A stretch of DNA of 64,000 bases from Gordonia sp. PP30 (lineage in GTDB: Bacteria; Actinomycetota; Actinomycetes; Mycobacteriales; Mycobacteriaceae), in assembly GCF_023100845.1 (NCBI RefSeq), contig NZ_CP095864.1:3348001-3412000 (forward strand), read 5' to 3'. Numbering within the stretch: the stretch's first letter is position 1; each line of letters opens with the position of its first letter. A model generated the notes under the pieces. That model searched no databases, was not told where the DNA came from, and was given only the letters and a program-made list of their open reading frames with translations. The position numbers and the translations under genes are program-made. Shown piece after piece: positions 17,754 through 27,640 of the stretch.

Positions 17754-17838
17754 TCGTCGGGCCGGTGGCCTGGACTATCCATGACGCGCGAAGACGCCGA
17801 CCGATCACGCGGAGTTCGCCCGGTAGGCACGGACTTCG

Positions 17839-18771
17839 CTAAGCGGGCAGGCAGGCGGCGAACTCCGGGGAGGCGAAGAACGGGGTCAGGCGGCGGCGCA
17901 GGATCTGTTCCAGCACGCCGTCGCGGTCGAGCCGGGCCAGCACCGGCGGACCGAAACGCAGGGCCTCCTCGCGGAGGTCGTCGCCGCCGATGCCGAGGTC
18001 TTCGATCACGTCGGCGATCGGGGTGGCGCCGTAGGTGTCGAAGACCTCGTCGATACCGGCGGCGAGCAGCGTCTGAAAGTAGTCGGACTGCCGGAAGTCG
18101 CGCCAGAACTCGAAGGCCATGACCACCACGTCCTCGACGTCCGATTCGGAGACGCTCTCCCGGAAACCGCCGACGGTGCCGCCGGAGCGGCCGTGCCAGA
18201 ACTCGCGCACGGCGTCGAGCAGCAGTTCCCCGGAATCCTCGCGCGTCGACTCGATCACCATCGCGGTACCGCTGCGGGTGACCCGCTCCACCAGCCGGGA
18301 CAGCCGGCGGCCGATCCGCTGCCCGAACCGGTCCTCGACGGCCCGCTGCATCAGCTCGACCAGGGTATCGGTGGTCGCCGGGCTCTCCAGAACCTGCTCG
18401 ATGGCCCGCTGCGAGAGGCGCAGGTCGACGACCGTCGAGGCGAGTTCGTCGAACCGCCGCGGCTCGATCACCTGATCGACGACGGTGCGCTCGTGGATGT
18501 CGCTGCGGTACAGGCGCGCCGCGACCTGCCCGGCCAGTTCCGGAATGGCTCCCTCCACCGGAAACTGCAGGGTGTACTTGCGCGCCACCTCCTGGACCAG
18601 CTGACGAGGCATCACCTTTTCCATCGGCAGCACGCCGCCCTCGACGAAGAAGTTCTCGATCTCTTCTTCGACGAGCGCGGTGAACTCGGCGTCGTCGGTG
18701 AGCTGACGAATCCCGAACGCCACCTGAGCATCGAGCAGGCGGGCGGCGAGGTCATCGCGCGAATCGTCCAT
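17839..18771 (-). CDS. Conserved actinobacterial protein, unknown function
   Basis: 310 residues from ATG 18771 (GTG 18777 also possible). Acidic, largely helical and soluble by appearance, with no signal peptide or membrane helix. Recognisable phrases are DAEFTALVEEEIENFF, MPRQLVQEVARKYTLQFPVEG, YRSDIHERTVVDQVIEPRRF and EFWHGRSGGTVG; I cannot assign them to a named family. The strong conservation-like character and lack of low complexity argue for a real gene. It follows the DUF1275 gene by a few bases, so the two are probably cotranscribed. Confidence 0.75.
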   Translation of the reverse strand: MDDSRDDLAARLLDAQVAFGIRQLTDDAEFTALVEEEIENFFVEGGVLPMEKVMPRQLVQEVARKYTLQFPVEGAIPELAGQVAARLYRSDIHERTVVDQVIEPRRFDELASTVVDLRLSQRAIEQVLESPATTDTLVELMQRAVEDRFGQRIGRRLSRLVERVTRSGTAMVIESTREDSGELLLDAVREFWHGRSGGTVGGFRESVSESDVEDVVVMAFEFWRDFRQSDYFQTLLAAGIDEVFDTYGATPIADVIEDLGIGGDDLREEALRFGPPVLARLDRDGVLEQILRRRLTPFFASPEFAACLPA

Positions 18772-18780
18772 GGTCACAGC

Positions 18781-19509
18781 CTACTGTCGAGTATGCGAGT
18801 CGGACGGCGCGACCACAGTCGTCTCCGAACGGACCCGGGGAGCCCGGAGACCGAACACGCCACGCCGTCGCCGGTCACGCGCGACGACCAGGGTGACCAC
18901 CGCCAGCAGACCCGCGATCGGCCACAGGGCACCGCCGAGTCCGATCCAGCGAAGCATCGCCGCACCGACGACGCCCCCGGCCAGCAGCGCGGCCCACAGG
19001 GAGAGATGGCGCGCCCACAGCCGCCGCGGTCCGCCGAAGAACGCATCGACCAGCCGCTGACCGGCCTTGACCAGCGCACCGGTCATGTACGTGAGGCCGA
19101 TGCTCGCCTCACCGGCGCTCAGGAACGTCGCGTTGACCACGCCCATCGCCAACGGGAGCAGCAGCGCCACCGGCCACGTCTGCCCGCTCACGTCACCAAG
19201 AAGCGCGGTCAGCCCGACCAGAATCGTGGTGCCGGTAAGGACCACGGTGCGCCCGTCACTGATCCGATTCAGCAGCGCACCGAGGACCGCACCGGCGAAG
19301 AACATCCCGATGAGGGTGCCGGCCAGCCGCGCCGGCGCCCAGTCACCGTGCGCGACGCCGGTCGCGAGTTCGGTCGTGTTGCCGCTCATGAAGGAGACGA
19401 AGAAGCCGCCGAGATACACATATCCGACGGCATCGAGGTACCCGGCGGCCGCGGAAAGGATCACGGCCAGCGTCACTTCCCGCCGCGCGATCATCTTCAC
19501 GCGCACCAT
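18781..19509 (-). CDS. DUF1275 (YoaK-like) membrane protein
   Basis: 242 residues from ATG 19509, preceded by GGGAG. About six transmembrane helices; the N-terminal AAAGYLDAVGYVYLGGFFVSFMSGNTTELATGVA is the hallmark of DUF1275. Function unknown, sometimes described as a transporter. A second, divergent member lies at 51248-51937. The long frame starts further upstream at 19560, but the ATG with a ribosome site and immediate family homology is preferred. Confidence 0.9.
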   Translation of the reverse strand: MVRVKMIARREVTLAVILSAAAGYLDAVGYVYLGGFFVSFMSGNTTELATGVAHGDWAPARLAGTLIGMFFAGAVLGALLNRISDGRTVVLTGTTILVGLTALLGDVSGQTWPVALLLPLAMGVVNATFLSAGEASIGLTYMTGALVKAGQRLVDAFFGGPRRLWARHLSLWAALLAGGVVGAAMLRWIGLGGALWPIAGLLAVVTLVVARDRRRRGVFGLRAPRVRSETTVVAPSDSHTRQ

Positions 19510-19613
19510 CGTCGCATCTCCCGCGGCTACCCCCGCGTACCCGTGACGGATGCCACGCACCGAACCTATGGTCGTAGTCGCATACCCCGTCCCACCATCG
19601 CGAAGGCCCTCCC

Positions 19614-20645
19614 ATGCGCGCCGTCAAGCTGACCAGCCCGAGCACCGTCACCCTCGAAGAGACGCCCGTCCCCGAACCCGGCCCGGGCGAGATCCGCGTC
19701 AAGGTCGCCGGCGCCGGACTCTGCCATTCCGACCTGCACCTCATCGGCATGGGTGACGCCTGGCCCGCCTTCGGCATCACCCTCGGGCACGAGGGCGCCG
19801 GATACGTCGACGCGCTCGGCAGCGGGGTGACCGGTCACGACATCGGCGCACCGGTGATCGTGAACCTGCTATGGAGCTGCGGTGACTGCCGCGCCTGTGT
19901 CGAGGGCCGCGACAACGCATGCGAGGTGGCCGGCGGCCGCGACGACTTTCCGACCACCCCCGGCATCAGCCTGAACGGTTCCATGGCCGATTACGTCATC
20001 GCCCCGGCCCGGCACGTGCTCCCCTTGGGCGACATCGACCCGGTCGGCGCCGGACCGCTGACCGACGCCGGCCTCACCCCGATGCACGCGATCAACTCGG
20101 TGCGCCGCCGTCTCACGCCGGGCGCCACCGTGGTGATCCTCGGGATCGGCGGCCTCGGCCACGTCGGGCTGCAGATCGTCAAGGCGATCTCGGCCGCGCG
20201 GGTGATCGCCATCGACAACGACGAGAAGAAGCTCGCGCACGCCGCCGAACTCGGTGCCGACCTCACGTTCGCGCCGGGCCCGGACACCGCGGCGCAGATC
20301 CTCGAACTGACCGGCGGCTACGGCGCGGACGTGGTGCTCGACTTCGTCGGCGTGCAGCCCACCGTCGACACCGCGGCCGCGGTGATCGCCCCGGAAGGAC
20401 TCGTCCGCCTGGTCGGTCTGGGCGGCGGCACCTTCCCGATGCGGGCGGTGGGCCTGGCCCCGTGGGGCGTCGACGTGCAGCGTTCCTACGGCGGCACCAG
20501 GTCCGACCTGCTGGAGGTGCTGGCGCTGGCCGCCGCGGGCAAGATCCGGATCGACTACACCACGTATCCGCTGGAGGACTTCCAGCGGGCGATCGACGAC
20601 CTGCACGACGGCAGAGTCATCGGCCGCGCCGTCCTGGTGCCCTGA
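19614..20645 (+). CDS. Zinc-dependent alcohol dehydrogenase (MDR family, NAD(P)-dependent)
   Basis: 343 residues. The catalytic zinc ligands are in GAGLCHSDLH and GHEGAGYV. The structural zinc loop CGDCRACVEGRDNAC is present, and the Rossmann motif GIGGLGHVG lies near residues 178-186, with IAIDNDEKKL after it suggesting NAD preference. Oxidises an alcohol or reduces an aldehyde; substrate not predictable. It stands alone, convergent with the HerA-like gene 16 bases away. Confidence 0.93.
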   Translation: MRAVKLTSPSTVTLEETPVPEPGPGEIRVKVAGAGLCHSDLHLIGMGDAWPAFGITLGHEGAGYVDALGSGVTGHDIGAPVIVNLLWSCGDCRACVEGRDNACEVAGGRDDFPTTPGISLNGSMADYVIAPARHVLPLGDIDPVGAGPLTDAGLTPMHAINSVRRRLTPGATVVILGIGGLGHVGLQIVKAISAARVIAIDNDEKKLAHAAELGADLTFAPGPDTAAQILELTGGYGADVVLDFVGVQPTVDTAAAVIAPEGLVRLVGLGGGTFPMRAVGLAPWGVDVQRSYGGTRSDLLEVLALAAAGKIRIDYTTYPLEDFQRAIDDLHDGRVIGRAVLVP

Positions 20646-20661
20646 TGGGGCGAACCACCGC

Positions 20662-21789
20662 TCAGCGCAGCGGAATCGGCACGTCCGAGCCGCCTTCTTC
20701 GGTGAGCCGGGCACCCACCTGCACGAGCATCGGCTCGGGAGCGAAACCGCCGGCGAACAGCACCTCGCCCTGCGCGAACGACGTCGCGCGGTCCCGCAGC
20801 GCCGCCGGCGCGTAGCCGAAGACCGATCCCAGCTCGGCGAGGTCGCGGGGCGAACTCATCCTCATCAGCCCGAGGTTGTCGCACTGGGACAGCGCGTTCG
20901 GGTGCACCTTCGACGGCCGCTGCGTGGACATGAGCAGCCACAGGCCGTACTTGCGGCCCTCCGCGGCGATCTGCACGATCCGTTCGGTGAGCAGGCGCTC
21001 GATCGGTGTCGCCGGGGCCGGTGAGCAGAGATTGTGCGCCTCGTCGATCACGATCAGCCGGCCGATGCGGTCGTGCCTGCGGGCCCACAAGTGATCGAGG
21101 ACGGCGAGCGCCGCCGCCCGCGGTTCGTCGGCCGTATCGAAGCCGCCGAGGTCGATCACCGTGGTGTCGGGCCGCTCGTCGATGATGTCGGGCAGCGCGG
21201 TCTGCCCCCACGCCCACAACTGCCAGTCGGCGATCCCGAGGTTCTCCAGCCGGATCGCGAGGCGCTCGAACTCGGGATCGGCCTGGGTCCGCAACCAGTG
21301 CACGAGAGACGGACGCAGCCCCGACCGCTGCCCGGCGAGCAGGGCGTCGTCGATCTGCGCGAGGGCCCCGCGCAGCCTCTCCTCCCCGCGCAGCATGGCG
21401 TTGAAGTCGTCGGCGTCGGCGATCGGATCGATCTGCATGACGGCCGCGCGCGAGGCCAGATTCATGTCGACGAAGCGGACGTGCAGCGGGTCGCCGTCGC
21501 CCGGGGACCGGCGGCAGACGCGGATGTCCCGGCTCGCGAACTCTTCGGCGAGTTCGGGCGCGATCCCGGGACGGGTCCGGCCCAGCGACACGAAATCGGA
21601 GTTGGGGTCGAGGATCACCAGGGGCAACCGGGTGTGCAACAGCACCTGTTCCAGCAGCACACCCAGGGCGTAGGTCTTGCCCGAACCGCTCTGCCCGCAC
21701 CAGAACGTGTGCCGGTTCAGCCGCGGCGCCAGCAGGTGGGCGGGGTCGTCGGTGCCCAGGCGCGTGCCGATGGGGAGTTCAGCCGTCAT
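20662..21789 (-). CDS. HerA/DUF87-type ATPase
   Basis: 375 residues. Walker A CGQSGSGKTYALG is near residues 32-44, the post-strand motif VILDPNSDFV follows, Walker B is IVIDEAHNL, and STQRPSKVHPNALSQCDNLGLMRM is the sensor segment seen in HerA/FtsK-like bacterial ATPases. Such proteins act on DNA or are stand-alone conflict/repair ATPases; no NurA nuclease is adjacent. The start overlaps the end of the upstream membrane-protein gene by 11 bases, so translation is probably coupled. Confidence 0.85.
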   Translation of the reverse strand: MTAELPIGTRLGTDDPAHLLAPRLNRHTFWCGQSGSGKTYALGVLLEQVLLHTRLPLVILDPNSDFVSLGRTRPGIAPELAEEFASRDIRVCRRSPGDGDPLHVRFVDMNLASRAAVMQIDPIADADDFNAMLRGEERLRGALAQIDDALLAGQRSGLRPSLVHWLRTQADPEFERLAIRLENLGIADWQLWAWGQTALPDIIDERPDTTVIDLGGFDTADEPRAAALAVLDHLWARRHDRIGRLIVIDEAHNLCSPAPATPIERLLTERIVQIAAEGRKYGLWLLMSTQRPSKVHPNALSQCDNLGLMRMSSPRDLAELGSVFGYAPAALRDRATSFAQGEVLFAGGFAPEPMLVQVGARLTEEGGSDVPIPLR

Positions 21790-23194
21790 GGTCGATCATC
21801 GTAGGTGGAACCGGGCGCCGGATGAGTTCGATCGCGACCACCAGTACCGACAGCCCGACGACGAACCAGACGACCGAGCCGAGCGTCACCGGCCGCGCGG
21901 CGACCAGGGCGACGCAACCACCGATCACGGCCAGCGTCACGACGGTGAAGCGCCACCGCTGCACCCAGGCGCCGACACGGCCGGTGTCGCCGCCGTGCGC
22001 GTCGAGCGCGCCGCGCAGCAGACCGAAACCGCCGATGGCGACCTCCCGCATCGCGCGGGCCGGGCGGGCCGGGCCGGCGAACCACGCGGCGATCGCGACG
22101 AGCGCCCCGAAGACGGTCAGGGCGACGACGGTGGCCTGCATGACGGTGGTGACCTGGGTGAACAGGACGTCGGCCACCGCGCCGGGCACCTGCCGCGGGC
22201 TGACCGCGTGGACGAAGGCCGTCTTGCCGATCCACAGACCGAAGATCAGGAAGCCGCAGACCACGGCGAAGGCGGCCGCCACCCCGGACAGGGCGCGGCG
22301 CGGCGAGACGGCGATCAGCACGGCCCCGGCGAGCAGTGCGAGCACCACCCACGGCAGCCAGTAACCGCCGATCACCGCGGTGGTGTAGACCGTGCGCGCC
22401 AGCCCGAGCGACCGCGACCGCACGATCGGGATGTTCCCGATCTGATTCGTGATCTGGATGCGGTCGACGAACGGCAGACCGAGACCGGCCAGTTGCTGCT
22501 TCACGGCGTCGATCACCGGATCGAGCCGCAGGGACAGCACGCCGTCGTCGGACAGCTCCGCGAGAGCCTTCGGGTCGTCTTCGAGAACCGCGACCACGTG
22601 CTGGTGACTCAGCCGCAGGCTCGCCGCCCACAGATCGGCGAAGCGGTCGGAGGTGACCACCCGCTCGACGGTGTTGTCGATGAAGCCCCGCAGGCCGGCG
22701 ACGGTCGGCGCTTCCAGGAGACCGACGGCACTCGCGGCACGCGGCGGCATCCCGGAGTCCTGGATCGAGTCGAACAGCTCGCCGACGCGCGCCGGCAGAT
22801 CGAGTTGCTGTTCGATGCGGTCGGACACCGTCTCGGTGAGGAACTTCTGCATGTCCGGGTCCGAGGCGAGCGGACCGAAGGTGGAGACGAACCGGTTGGC
22901 GTCGACCATCTGCAACCGGGCCCACGTACCGACCACCGCGACCGGCGTGAGCAGCAGAGCGACGACGGCCAGCACCAGGCAGGCGGTGGTGCGCAGGCCC
23001 CGATGGGAGCGGGGCGCGGCGGCCGCCGTCAGCGCGGCGTTGCGGGCCTCCAACTCGGCGACGCGCTCGCGCAGGGCGGCCGCGTCGTCGCCGGTCGCGT
23101 CGTCACCGGCCGTGTCGTCAGCGGCCGGGTCGTCACCGGCCGGGTCGTCAGCGGTCCTGGCGCCGTCGGTCGGCGGCACCGCGTCGCCGGTCAC
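21779..23194 (-). CDS. Polytopic membrane protein, actinobacterial, unknown function
   Basis: 471 residues. The N-terminus is an Asp/Ala/Gly repeat (DDPAGDDPAADDTAGDD), then a short coiled coil (ALRERVAELEARNAAL). One membrane helix (CLVLAVVALLLTPVAVVGTW) leads to a 200-residue extracytoplasmic domain (ANRFVSTFGPLASDPDMQKFL...VDRIQITNQIG), and four or five further helices follow. The layout resembles conserved actinobacterial membrane proteins without assigned function. Its ATG overlaps the HAD gene stop by four bases and its 3' end overlaps the HerA-like gene. Confidence 0.8.
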   Translation of the reverse strand: MTGDAVPPTDGARTADDPAGDDPAADDTAGDDATGDDAAALRERVAELEARNAALTAAAAPRSHRGLRTTACLVLAVVALLLTPVAVVGTWARLQMVDANRFVSTFGPLASDPDMQKFLTETVSDRIEQQLDLPARVGELFDSIQDSGMPPRAASAVGLLEAPTVAGLRGFIDNTVERVVTSDRFADLWAASLRLSHQHVVAVLEDDPKALAELSDDGVLSLRLDPVIDAVKQQLAGLGLPFVDRIQITNQIGNIPIVRSRSLGLARTVYTTAVIGGYWLPWVVLALLAGAVLIAVSPRRALSGVAAAFAVVCGFLIFGLWIGKTAFVHAVSPRQVPGAVADVLFTQVTTVMQATVVALTVFGALVAIAAWFAGPARPARAMREVAIGGFGLLRGALDAHGGDTGRVGAWVQRWRFTVVTLAVIGGCVALVAARPVTLGSVVWFVVGLSVLVVAIELIRRPVPPTMIDHDG

Positions 23195-24021
23195 GACGCG
23201 CCGTCGTCTAGGAGCGCCCGCAGCACCGAGACGACGCCCCCGTCGGCGTTGCTCGGCGCCCGGTAGCGCGCCCGCTCGGCCACCCGCGGGTGGGCGTTGG
23301 CCATCGCGTACGACACGTCGCCGGCGTCGAGCATCTCCAGGTCGTTGAGGTAGTCGCCGAAGACGACGGTCTGCGCGGGATCGATCCCCAGGTCCTCCTG
23401 GAGCGCCCGGACACCGACGCCCTTGTTGACGCCGGGCGCCATCAGGTCGATCCAGTTGGGCCCGGACACCACCACCTGGCAGCGTTCGGTGAACGGAGCG
23501 AAGTGCCGGCGGGCCGCCGCGTCGGCGTCGTCGAAGTCGAAGACGGCGAGTTTGAGCAGCTCGTCGTCGATGCCGAGCAGGTCGTCGACCAGCGTCAGCC
23601 GCAGGTAGTACTTGTCGGATTCGTCGAGGAACGGCAGGTCACCACGTTCGACGTAGCCGCCGCTCACCCCGCACACCACCAGGCCGAGATCGCGGTCGGC
23701 CGCGCGCGTCGTACCGATCACCTCCGCGGCCAGTTCCCGATCGAAGGGCGCGGTGACGCGCCGGTGGTCGTCGTGCACCACCAGATTCCCGTTCTCGGCG
23801 ATGTACGAGATCCCGTCCGGGGAGCGCTCGAAGAGGCTCTGCAGGGTGTAGAACTGGCGGCCGCTGGCCGGGACGAACGCGATCCCCCGCGCGCGCATCA
23901 GGTCCAGGAGCGGCCAGAAGTCGTCGGGCACGCGCCCGGCGTCGTCCAGGAGCGTGCCGTCCATGTCGGCGACGACGAGACGGACATCGGTGGGCTGGTT
24001 CGGCAGATCGAATGCAGGCAC
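23191..24021 (-). CDS. Cof-type HAD-IIB hydrolase (sugar/nucleotide phosphatase-like)
   Basis: 276 residues from GTG 24021; the longer frame upstream is antisense to the next gene and was rejected. Motif I VADMDGTLLDD, motif II PASGRQ, the C2B cap (about 90-200), motif III around NKGVGVRAL and motif IV FGDYLNDLEML are in order. HAD-IIB enzymes dephosphorylate sugar phosphates, flavin or pyridoxal phosphates. It is the first gene of an overlapping three-gene operon (HAD, membrane protein, HerA-like ATPase). Confidence 0.92.
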   Translation of the reverse strand: MPAFDLPNQPTDVRLVVADMDGTLLDDAGRVPDDFWPLLDLMRARGIAFVPASGRQFYTLQSLFERSPDGISYIAENGNLVVHDDHRRVTAPFDRELAAEVIGTTRAADRDLGLVVCGVSGGYVERGDLPFLDESDKYYLRLTLVDDLLGIDDELLKLAVFDFDDADAAARRHFAPFTERCQVVVSGPNWIDLMAPGVNKGVGVRALQEDLGIDPAQTVVFGDYLNDLEMLDAGDVSYAMANAHPRVAERARYRAPSNADGGVVSVLRALLDDGAS

Positions 24022-24148
24022 ACAGACATCTTCACACTCCGCGGAGCCGGCCGACGTCCACTCCCGCGGGACGCTCGGCGACCACGACGCACAGATTCCA
24101 CCGAATGGGCGATTTACGTTGTTCGTGACCACTGATACCGTCCGGCCC

Positions 24149-25918
24149 ATGTCCTATCCCGGCCGCCCGCCGCAGGGTCCGCCTTCGCCCGGCCGCCGCC
24201 CGATGTCCGCCGGTCCTCCGCCAAGCACTTACCCGTCGATGCCCGCGCACCCCGGGATGCCGCCCTCTCTCGGAGCGCCGCCGCCTCGCGGGCCCCAGCC
24301 ATACCCCGGAGCGCAGACATATCCCGGGCCCCCGATGTATCCACCTGGGCGATCCTGGACCGTCCCGGCCGGGTTCGGTGCCGCGATCGCGTTCGCGGTC
24401 GCGTTCGTGCTCCTGCGCGGGATCTCGCAGGTGCTGCAGATCTCCTTGCAGTCCGGGAAGATCCCCGTCGAGACCGAGGCGGCCGCGAAGACGCTCTTCA
24501 TCGTCATGATCCTGCTACCGATCTTCGTGGTGCTGCCTGCCGTGCTGTGGATGGCTCGCGGCCCGCGTGTGGACGGCCGCCCGTTCGCCACCGCGTGCGG
24601 CTGGACCGCGGTGATCGTGAGTGTCGAACCGGTGCTGTGGGTGCTGCTGCCACCGAATCCCCAGGCCGGCGTACCCGAGGGCATCTACTTCAGCGGCGGT
24701 ACCGATTTCATCGCGGCGACCCTGATCCTGATCGCGTGGATCGTGACGCGGCGCGGCAGTGCGTGGAGTCTGCTGATCCCACCGATCGGCGGGATCATCG
24801 CGCTGCAGGCGGTGAAACTCAGCGTGCCCCCGGCTCCCGACGCGGGCCCGCAATCCATGGACGAGCAGATCGCCGACATGCTGAATCCGAGCGGCCCGAG
24901 TCTGGCCGCACACTTCTGGTATCCGGTGCTCGGCTCCACGATGGAGATCCTGGTTCTGGTCGGCGCCGCTTGGCTCGCCTTCGGTGTCGACAAAGGCGTC
25001 GAGGCGCTCCGGGGACCGCTGCCGATGGCACCGGCCGGCATGCTCACGCCGTTGACGGCGAACCAGCGGCGGGCGCTGACCACCGGAACCTACGGGCTGC
25101 TGCTCGGGATGCTCACCGCGGTGGGCGCGATGGTGTATTCCTCGACCGAGGGCAACATGACGGTGTGGGCGCTGGCGACGGCCGCGGCGTACGTCCTCGT
25201 CGGCACGGCGGCCTCGCTGCTGTCCAGCGATCCCGGACCCCGGGAGGCCACTACCGATCTGCTCGTGCGCCGGCTGTTGCTATGGCTCCCGCTCGGTATC
25301 GCCGCGCTCTGCCTCGTGACGCAGTTCTTCCTGATGCTCGGCGCCGACGCGGACGCGGCGGGCCGTGGAGCCGGCTTCGGGGCGGTATACCACCTCGGAC
25401 TCGTCGCGCTCGCCGCGGCCGTGATCGGTGGAATCAGCAAAGGCCCATGGGGGACCCCGGCGGCGTTCCTGCTATTCATTCCCTCCACCGTCGCCCTCGG
25501 TGATTACGCGGACGTCGACACCCTGGTCGCCAAGATCGACGCGTCGGGCAAGGTCGCCGTACTCGCGGTGGTCTTCGTCGCGGCGGTGATCCTCGGAGTT
25601 CTGCTGAACAAGGCGACGGAGTACGTTCTCGCCAACCCCGAAACCTTCCGTGTACGGCCGGGAGCGGCCGTCACCCAGCCGCCGAGGTACGGCCCCACGC
25701 CGCCCGGACCGCCCCCTGCGCCGCCGTACCCGGCTCGGCCGCACACGCCCCCGCCGCCCGGACACCGCCCGCCATCCGGACCTCATCCGCCGCCCGGGGA
25801 TCACTCGCGGCCTGGGCCGCTCCCGGCGTACCCCGCAGCGGGACCTCACCAACCGCCCGGACCCCCGCCGCCCGGACCGTATCCGCCCGCGCCGGGGCGA
25901 CCCCCTACGACTCGGTGA
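24149..25918 (+). CDS. Membrane protein with proline-rich ends, unknown function
   Basis: 589 residues from ATG 24149. An N-terminal 65 residues rich in Pro/Gly/Tyr (SYPGRPPQGPPSPGRRP) and a C-terminal 90 residues of PPG/PPA repeats enclose a core with about ten hydrophobic helices (VPAGFGAAIAFAVAFVLLRG; LFIVMILLPIFVVLPAVLWM; and others). Proline-rich cytoplasmic tails of this type are common in mycobacterial membrane proteins and may bind partners. I do not recognise the core. The last 14 bases overlap the convergent ABC-F gene. Confidence 0.75.
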   Translation: MSYPGRPPQGPPSPGRRPMSAGPPPSTYPSMPAHPGMPPSLGAPPPRGPQPYPGAQTYPGPPMYPPGRSWTVPAGFGAAIAFAVAFVLLRGISQVLQISLQSGKIPVETEAAAKTLFIVMILLPIFVVLPAVLWMARGPRVDGRPFATACGWTAVIVSVEPVLWVLLPPNPQAGVPEGIYFSGGTDFIAATLILIAWIVTRRGSAWSLLIPPIGGIIALQAVKLSVPPAPDAGPQSMDEQIADMLNPSGPSLAAHFWYPVLGSTMEILVLVGAAWLAFGVDKGVEALRGPLPMAPAGMLTPLTANQRRALTTGTYGLLLGMLTAVGAMVYSSTEGNMTVWALATAAAYVLVGTAASLLSSDPGPREATTDLLVRRLLLWLPLGIAALCLVTQFFLMLGADADAAGRGAGFGAVYHLGLVALAAAVIGGISKGPWGTPAAFLLFIPSTVALGDYADVDTLVAKIDASGKVAVLAVVFVAAVILGVLLNKATEYVLANPETFRVRPGAAVTQPPRYGPTPPGPPPAPPYPARPHTPPPPGHRPPSGPHPPPGDHSRPGPLPAYPAAGPHQPPGPPPPGPYPPAPGRPPTTR

Positions 25919-27548
25919 CCCTGCCGTTCTCGACGTGCCAGCGGCGATCGAGGCGGACCGCGTCGAGCATCCGGCGGTCGTGCGTCACCAGCAGCAGCGC
26001 CCCGTCGTAGCCCTCGAGGGCCTGCTCCAGCTGCTCGATCGCCGGCAGGTCGAGATGGTTGGTGGGCTCATCGAGCACCAGCAGGTTGGTGCCGCGGGCC
26101 TGGAGCAGGGCGAGCGCGGCGCGGGTCCGCTCGCCGGGCGAGAGGCCGTCGACCGGCCGGTCGACGTGGTCGGCGCGCAAGCCGAACTTGGCCAGCAGCG
26201 TGCGGACCTGTTCGGTGGTGTAGTCGGGCATCAGTTCCTCGAAGCGCGCGGCGAGCGGCGCCGGGCCGGTGAACAGGCTGCGCGACTGGTTCACCTCACC
26301 GATCGCGACGCTCGCGCCGAGGTGTGCGGCGCCCTCGTCGGGCGCGATCTCACCGAGCAGCAGCCGCAGCAGCGTCGACTTGCCCGCGCCGTTCGGTCCG
26401 GTGATCCCGATCCGGTCGCCGGCGTCGACCTGGATCGACACCGGACCGAGGGTGAAGTCGCCGCGGCGGACGACGGCGTCGTTGGCGGTGGCGACGACCG
26501 AACTCGAGCGCGGCGCCGAGCCGATACTGAACTCCAGCACCCATTCCTTGCGCGGCTCGACCACCTCCTCGAGTCGGGCGATCCGGCTCTCCATCTGCCG
26601 CACCTTCTGCGCCTGCTTCTCGCTGGACTCGGTCGCGGCACGACGGCGGATCTTGTCGTTGTCGGGGGCCTTGCGCATCGCGTTCCGCACGCCCTGGCTG
26701 GACCATTCGCGCTGGGTGCGGGCGCGGGCCACCAGATCGGCCTTCCGGTTCGCGTACTCCTCGTACTCCTCGCGACGGTGCCGGCGAGCGGTCTCCCGCT
26801 CTTCCAGGAAGCTGTCGTAGCCGCCGCCGTACACGGTGTTCGTGTGCTGGGCCAGGTCGAGTTCGGCCACACGGGTGACGCTGCGCGACAGGAACTCCCG
26901 GTCGTGCGAGACCAGCACCACGCCGCCGCGCATGCCGCGCACCACCTCTTCCAGCCGGGCGAGGCCGTCGAGATCGAGGTCGTTGGTCGGCTCGTCGAGC
27001 AGCACCACGTCGAACCGCGAGCAGAGCAGCGCGGCGAGTCCGACACGCGCCGCCTGCCCGCCCGACAGCGCGGTCATCGGTTCGTCACCGGCCATGTCCA
27101 GGCCGAGATCGGCGAGCACCTGCGGCAGCCGGTCGTCGAGGTCGGGGGCGCCGGTGGCGAGCCAGTGGTCGAGGGCGGCGGCATACGTGTCGTCGGCGCC
27201 GGCCGGCGGATCCGGCTCGGCGAGCAGTCCGGCGGCCCGGTCCATGGCCTCGGCGGCGGCCGCGCAGCCGGTGCGCCGTGCGACGTACGCGGCGACGGTC
27301 TCCCCCGGGACGCGCTCGTGTTCCTGCGGCAGCCACCCGACGAACGCATCCGCCGGTGCGCACGACACGCTCCCGGCCAGCGGAGCGAGGTCCCCGGCGA
27401 GGATGCGCAGCAGGGTGGTCTTCCCGGCGCCGTTGGCCCCCACGACACCGACGACGTCACCGGGCGCGACGGTCAGGTCGAGGTGTTCGAACAGCACCCG
27501 ATGCGCGTATCCGCCGGACAGATCCTTGGCGACGAGAGTTGCGGTCAC
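25905..27548 (-). CDS. ABC-F family ATPase (two nucleotide-binding domains)
   Basis: 547 residues from GTG 27548 (TATLVAKDLSGGYAHRVLFEHLDL), the start that fits the family, although its Shine-Dalgarno is too close; an ATG at 27605 would add 19 residues. Two ATPase domains: Walker A GANGAGKTT and GPNGAGKST, signatures ALSGGQAAR and GLSPGERTR, Walker B VVLLDEPTNDLD and LVLDEPTNHLD. They are joined by a charged linker (RRHRREEYEEYANRKAD...KQAQKVRQMESRIARLEEV). There are no membrane segments, so it acts on the ribosome rather than as a transporter. Either a housekeeping translation factor or an antibiotic-protection factor; sequence alone does not decide. Confidence 0.9.
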   Translation of the reverse strand: MTATLVAKDLSGGYAHRVLFEHLDLTVAPGDVVGVVGANGAGKTTLLRILAGDLAPLAGSVSCAPADAFVGWLPQEHERVPGETVAAYVARRTGCAAAAEAMDRAAGLLAEPDPPAGADDTYAAALDHWLATGAPDLDDRLPQVLADLGLDMAGDEPMTALSGGQAARVGLAALLCSRFDVVLLDEPTNDLDLDGLARLEEVVRGMRGGVVLVSHDREFLSRSVTRVAELDLAQHTNTVYGGGYDSFLEERETARRHRREEYEEYANRKADLVARARTQREWSSQGVRNAMRKAPDNDKIRRRAATESSEKQAQKVRQMESRIARLEEVVEPRKEWVLEFSIGSAPRSSSVVATANDAVVRRGDFTLGPVSIQVDAGDRIGITGPNGAGKSTLLRLLLGEIAPDEGAAHLGASVAIGEVNQSRSLFTGPAPLAARFEELMPDYTTEQVRTLLAKFGLRADHVDRPVDGLSPGERTRAALALLQARGTNLLVLDEPTNHLDLPAIEQLEQALEGYDGALLLVTHDRRMLDAVRLDRRWHVENGRVTES

Positions 27549-27640
27549 CTCCCCATCGTCGCACTCGGCGGTCACACCGATGACCACTGAGTAACATGTA
27601 GCCACGATGTGACGGCAGTCACCGTGAAGGGAAGCTGTGC

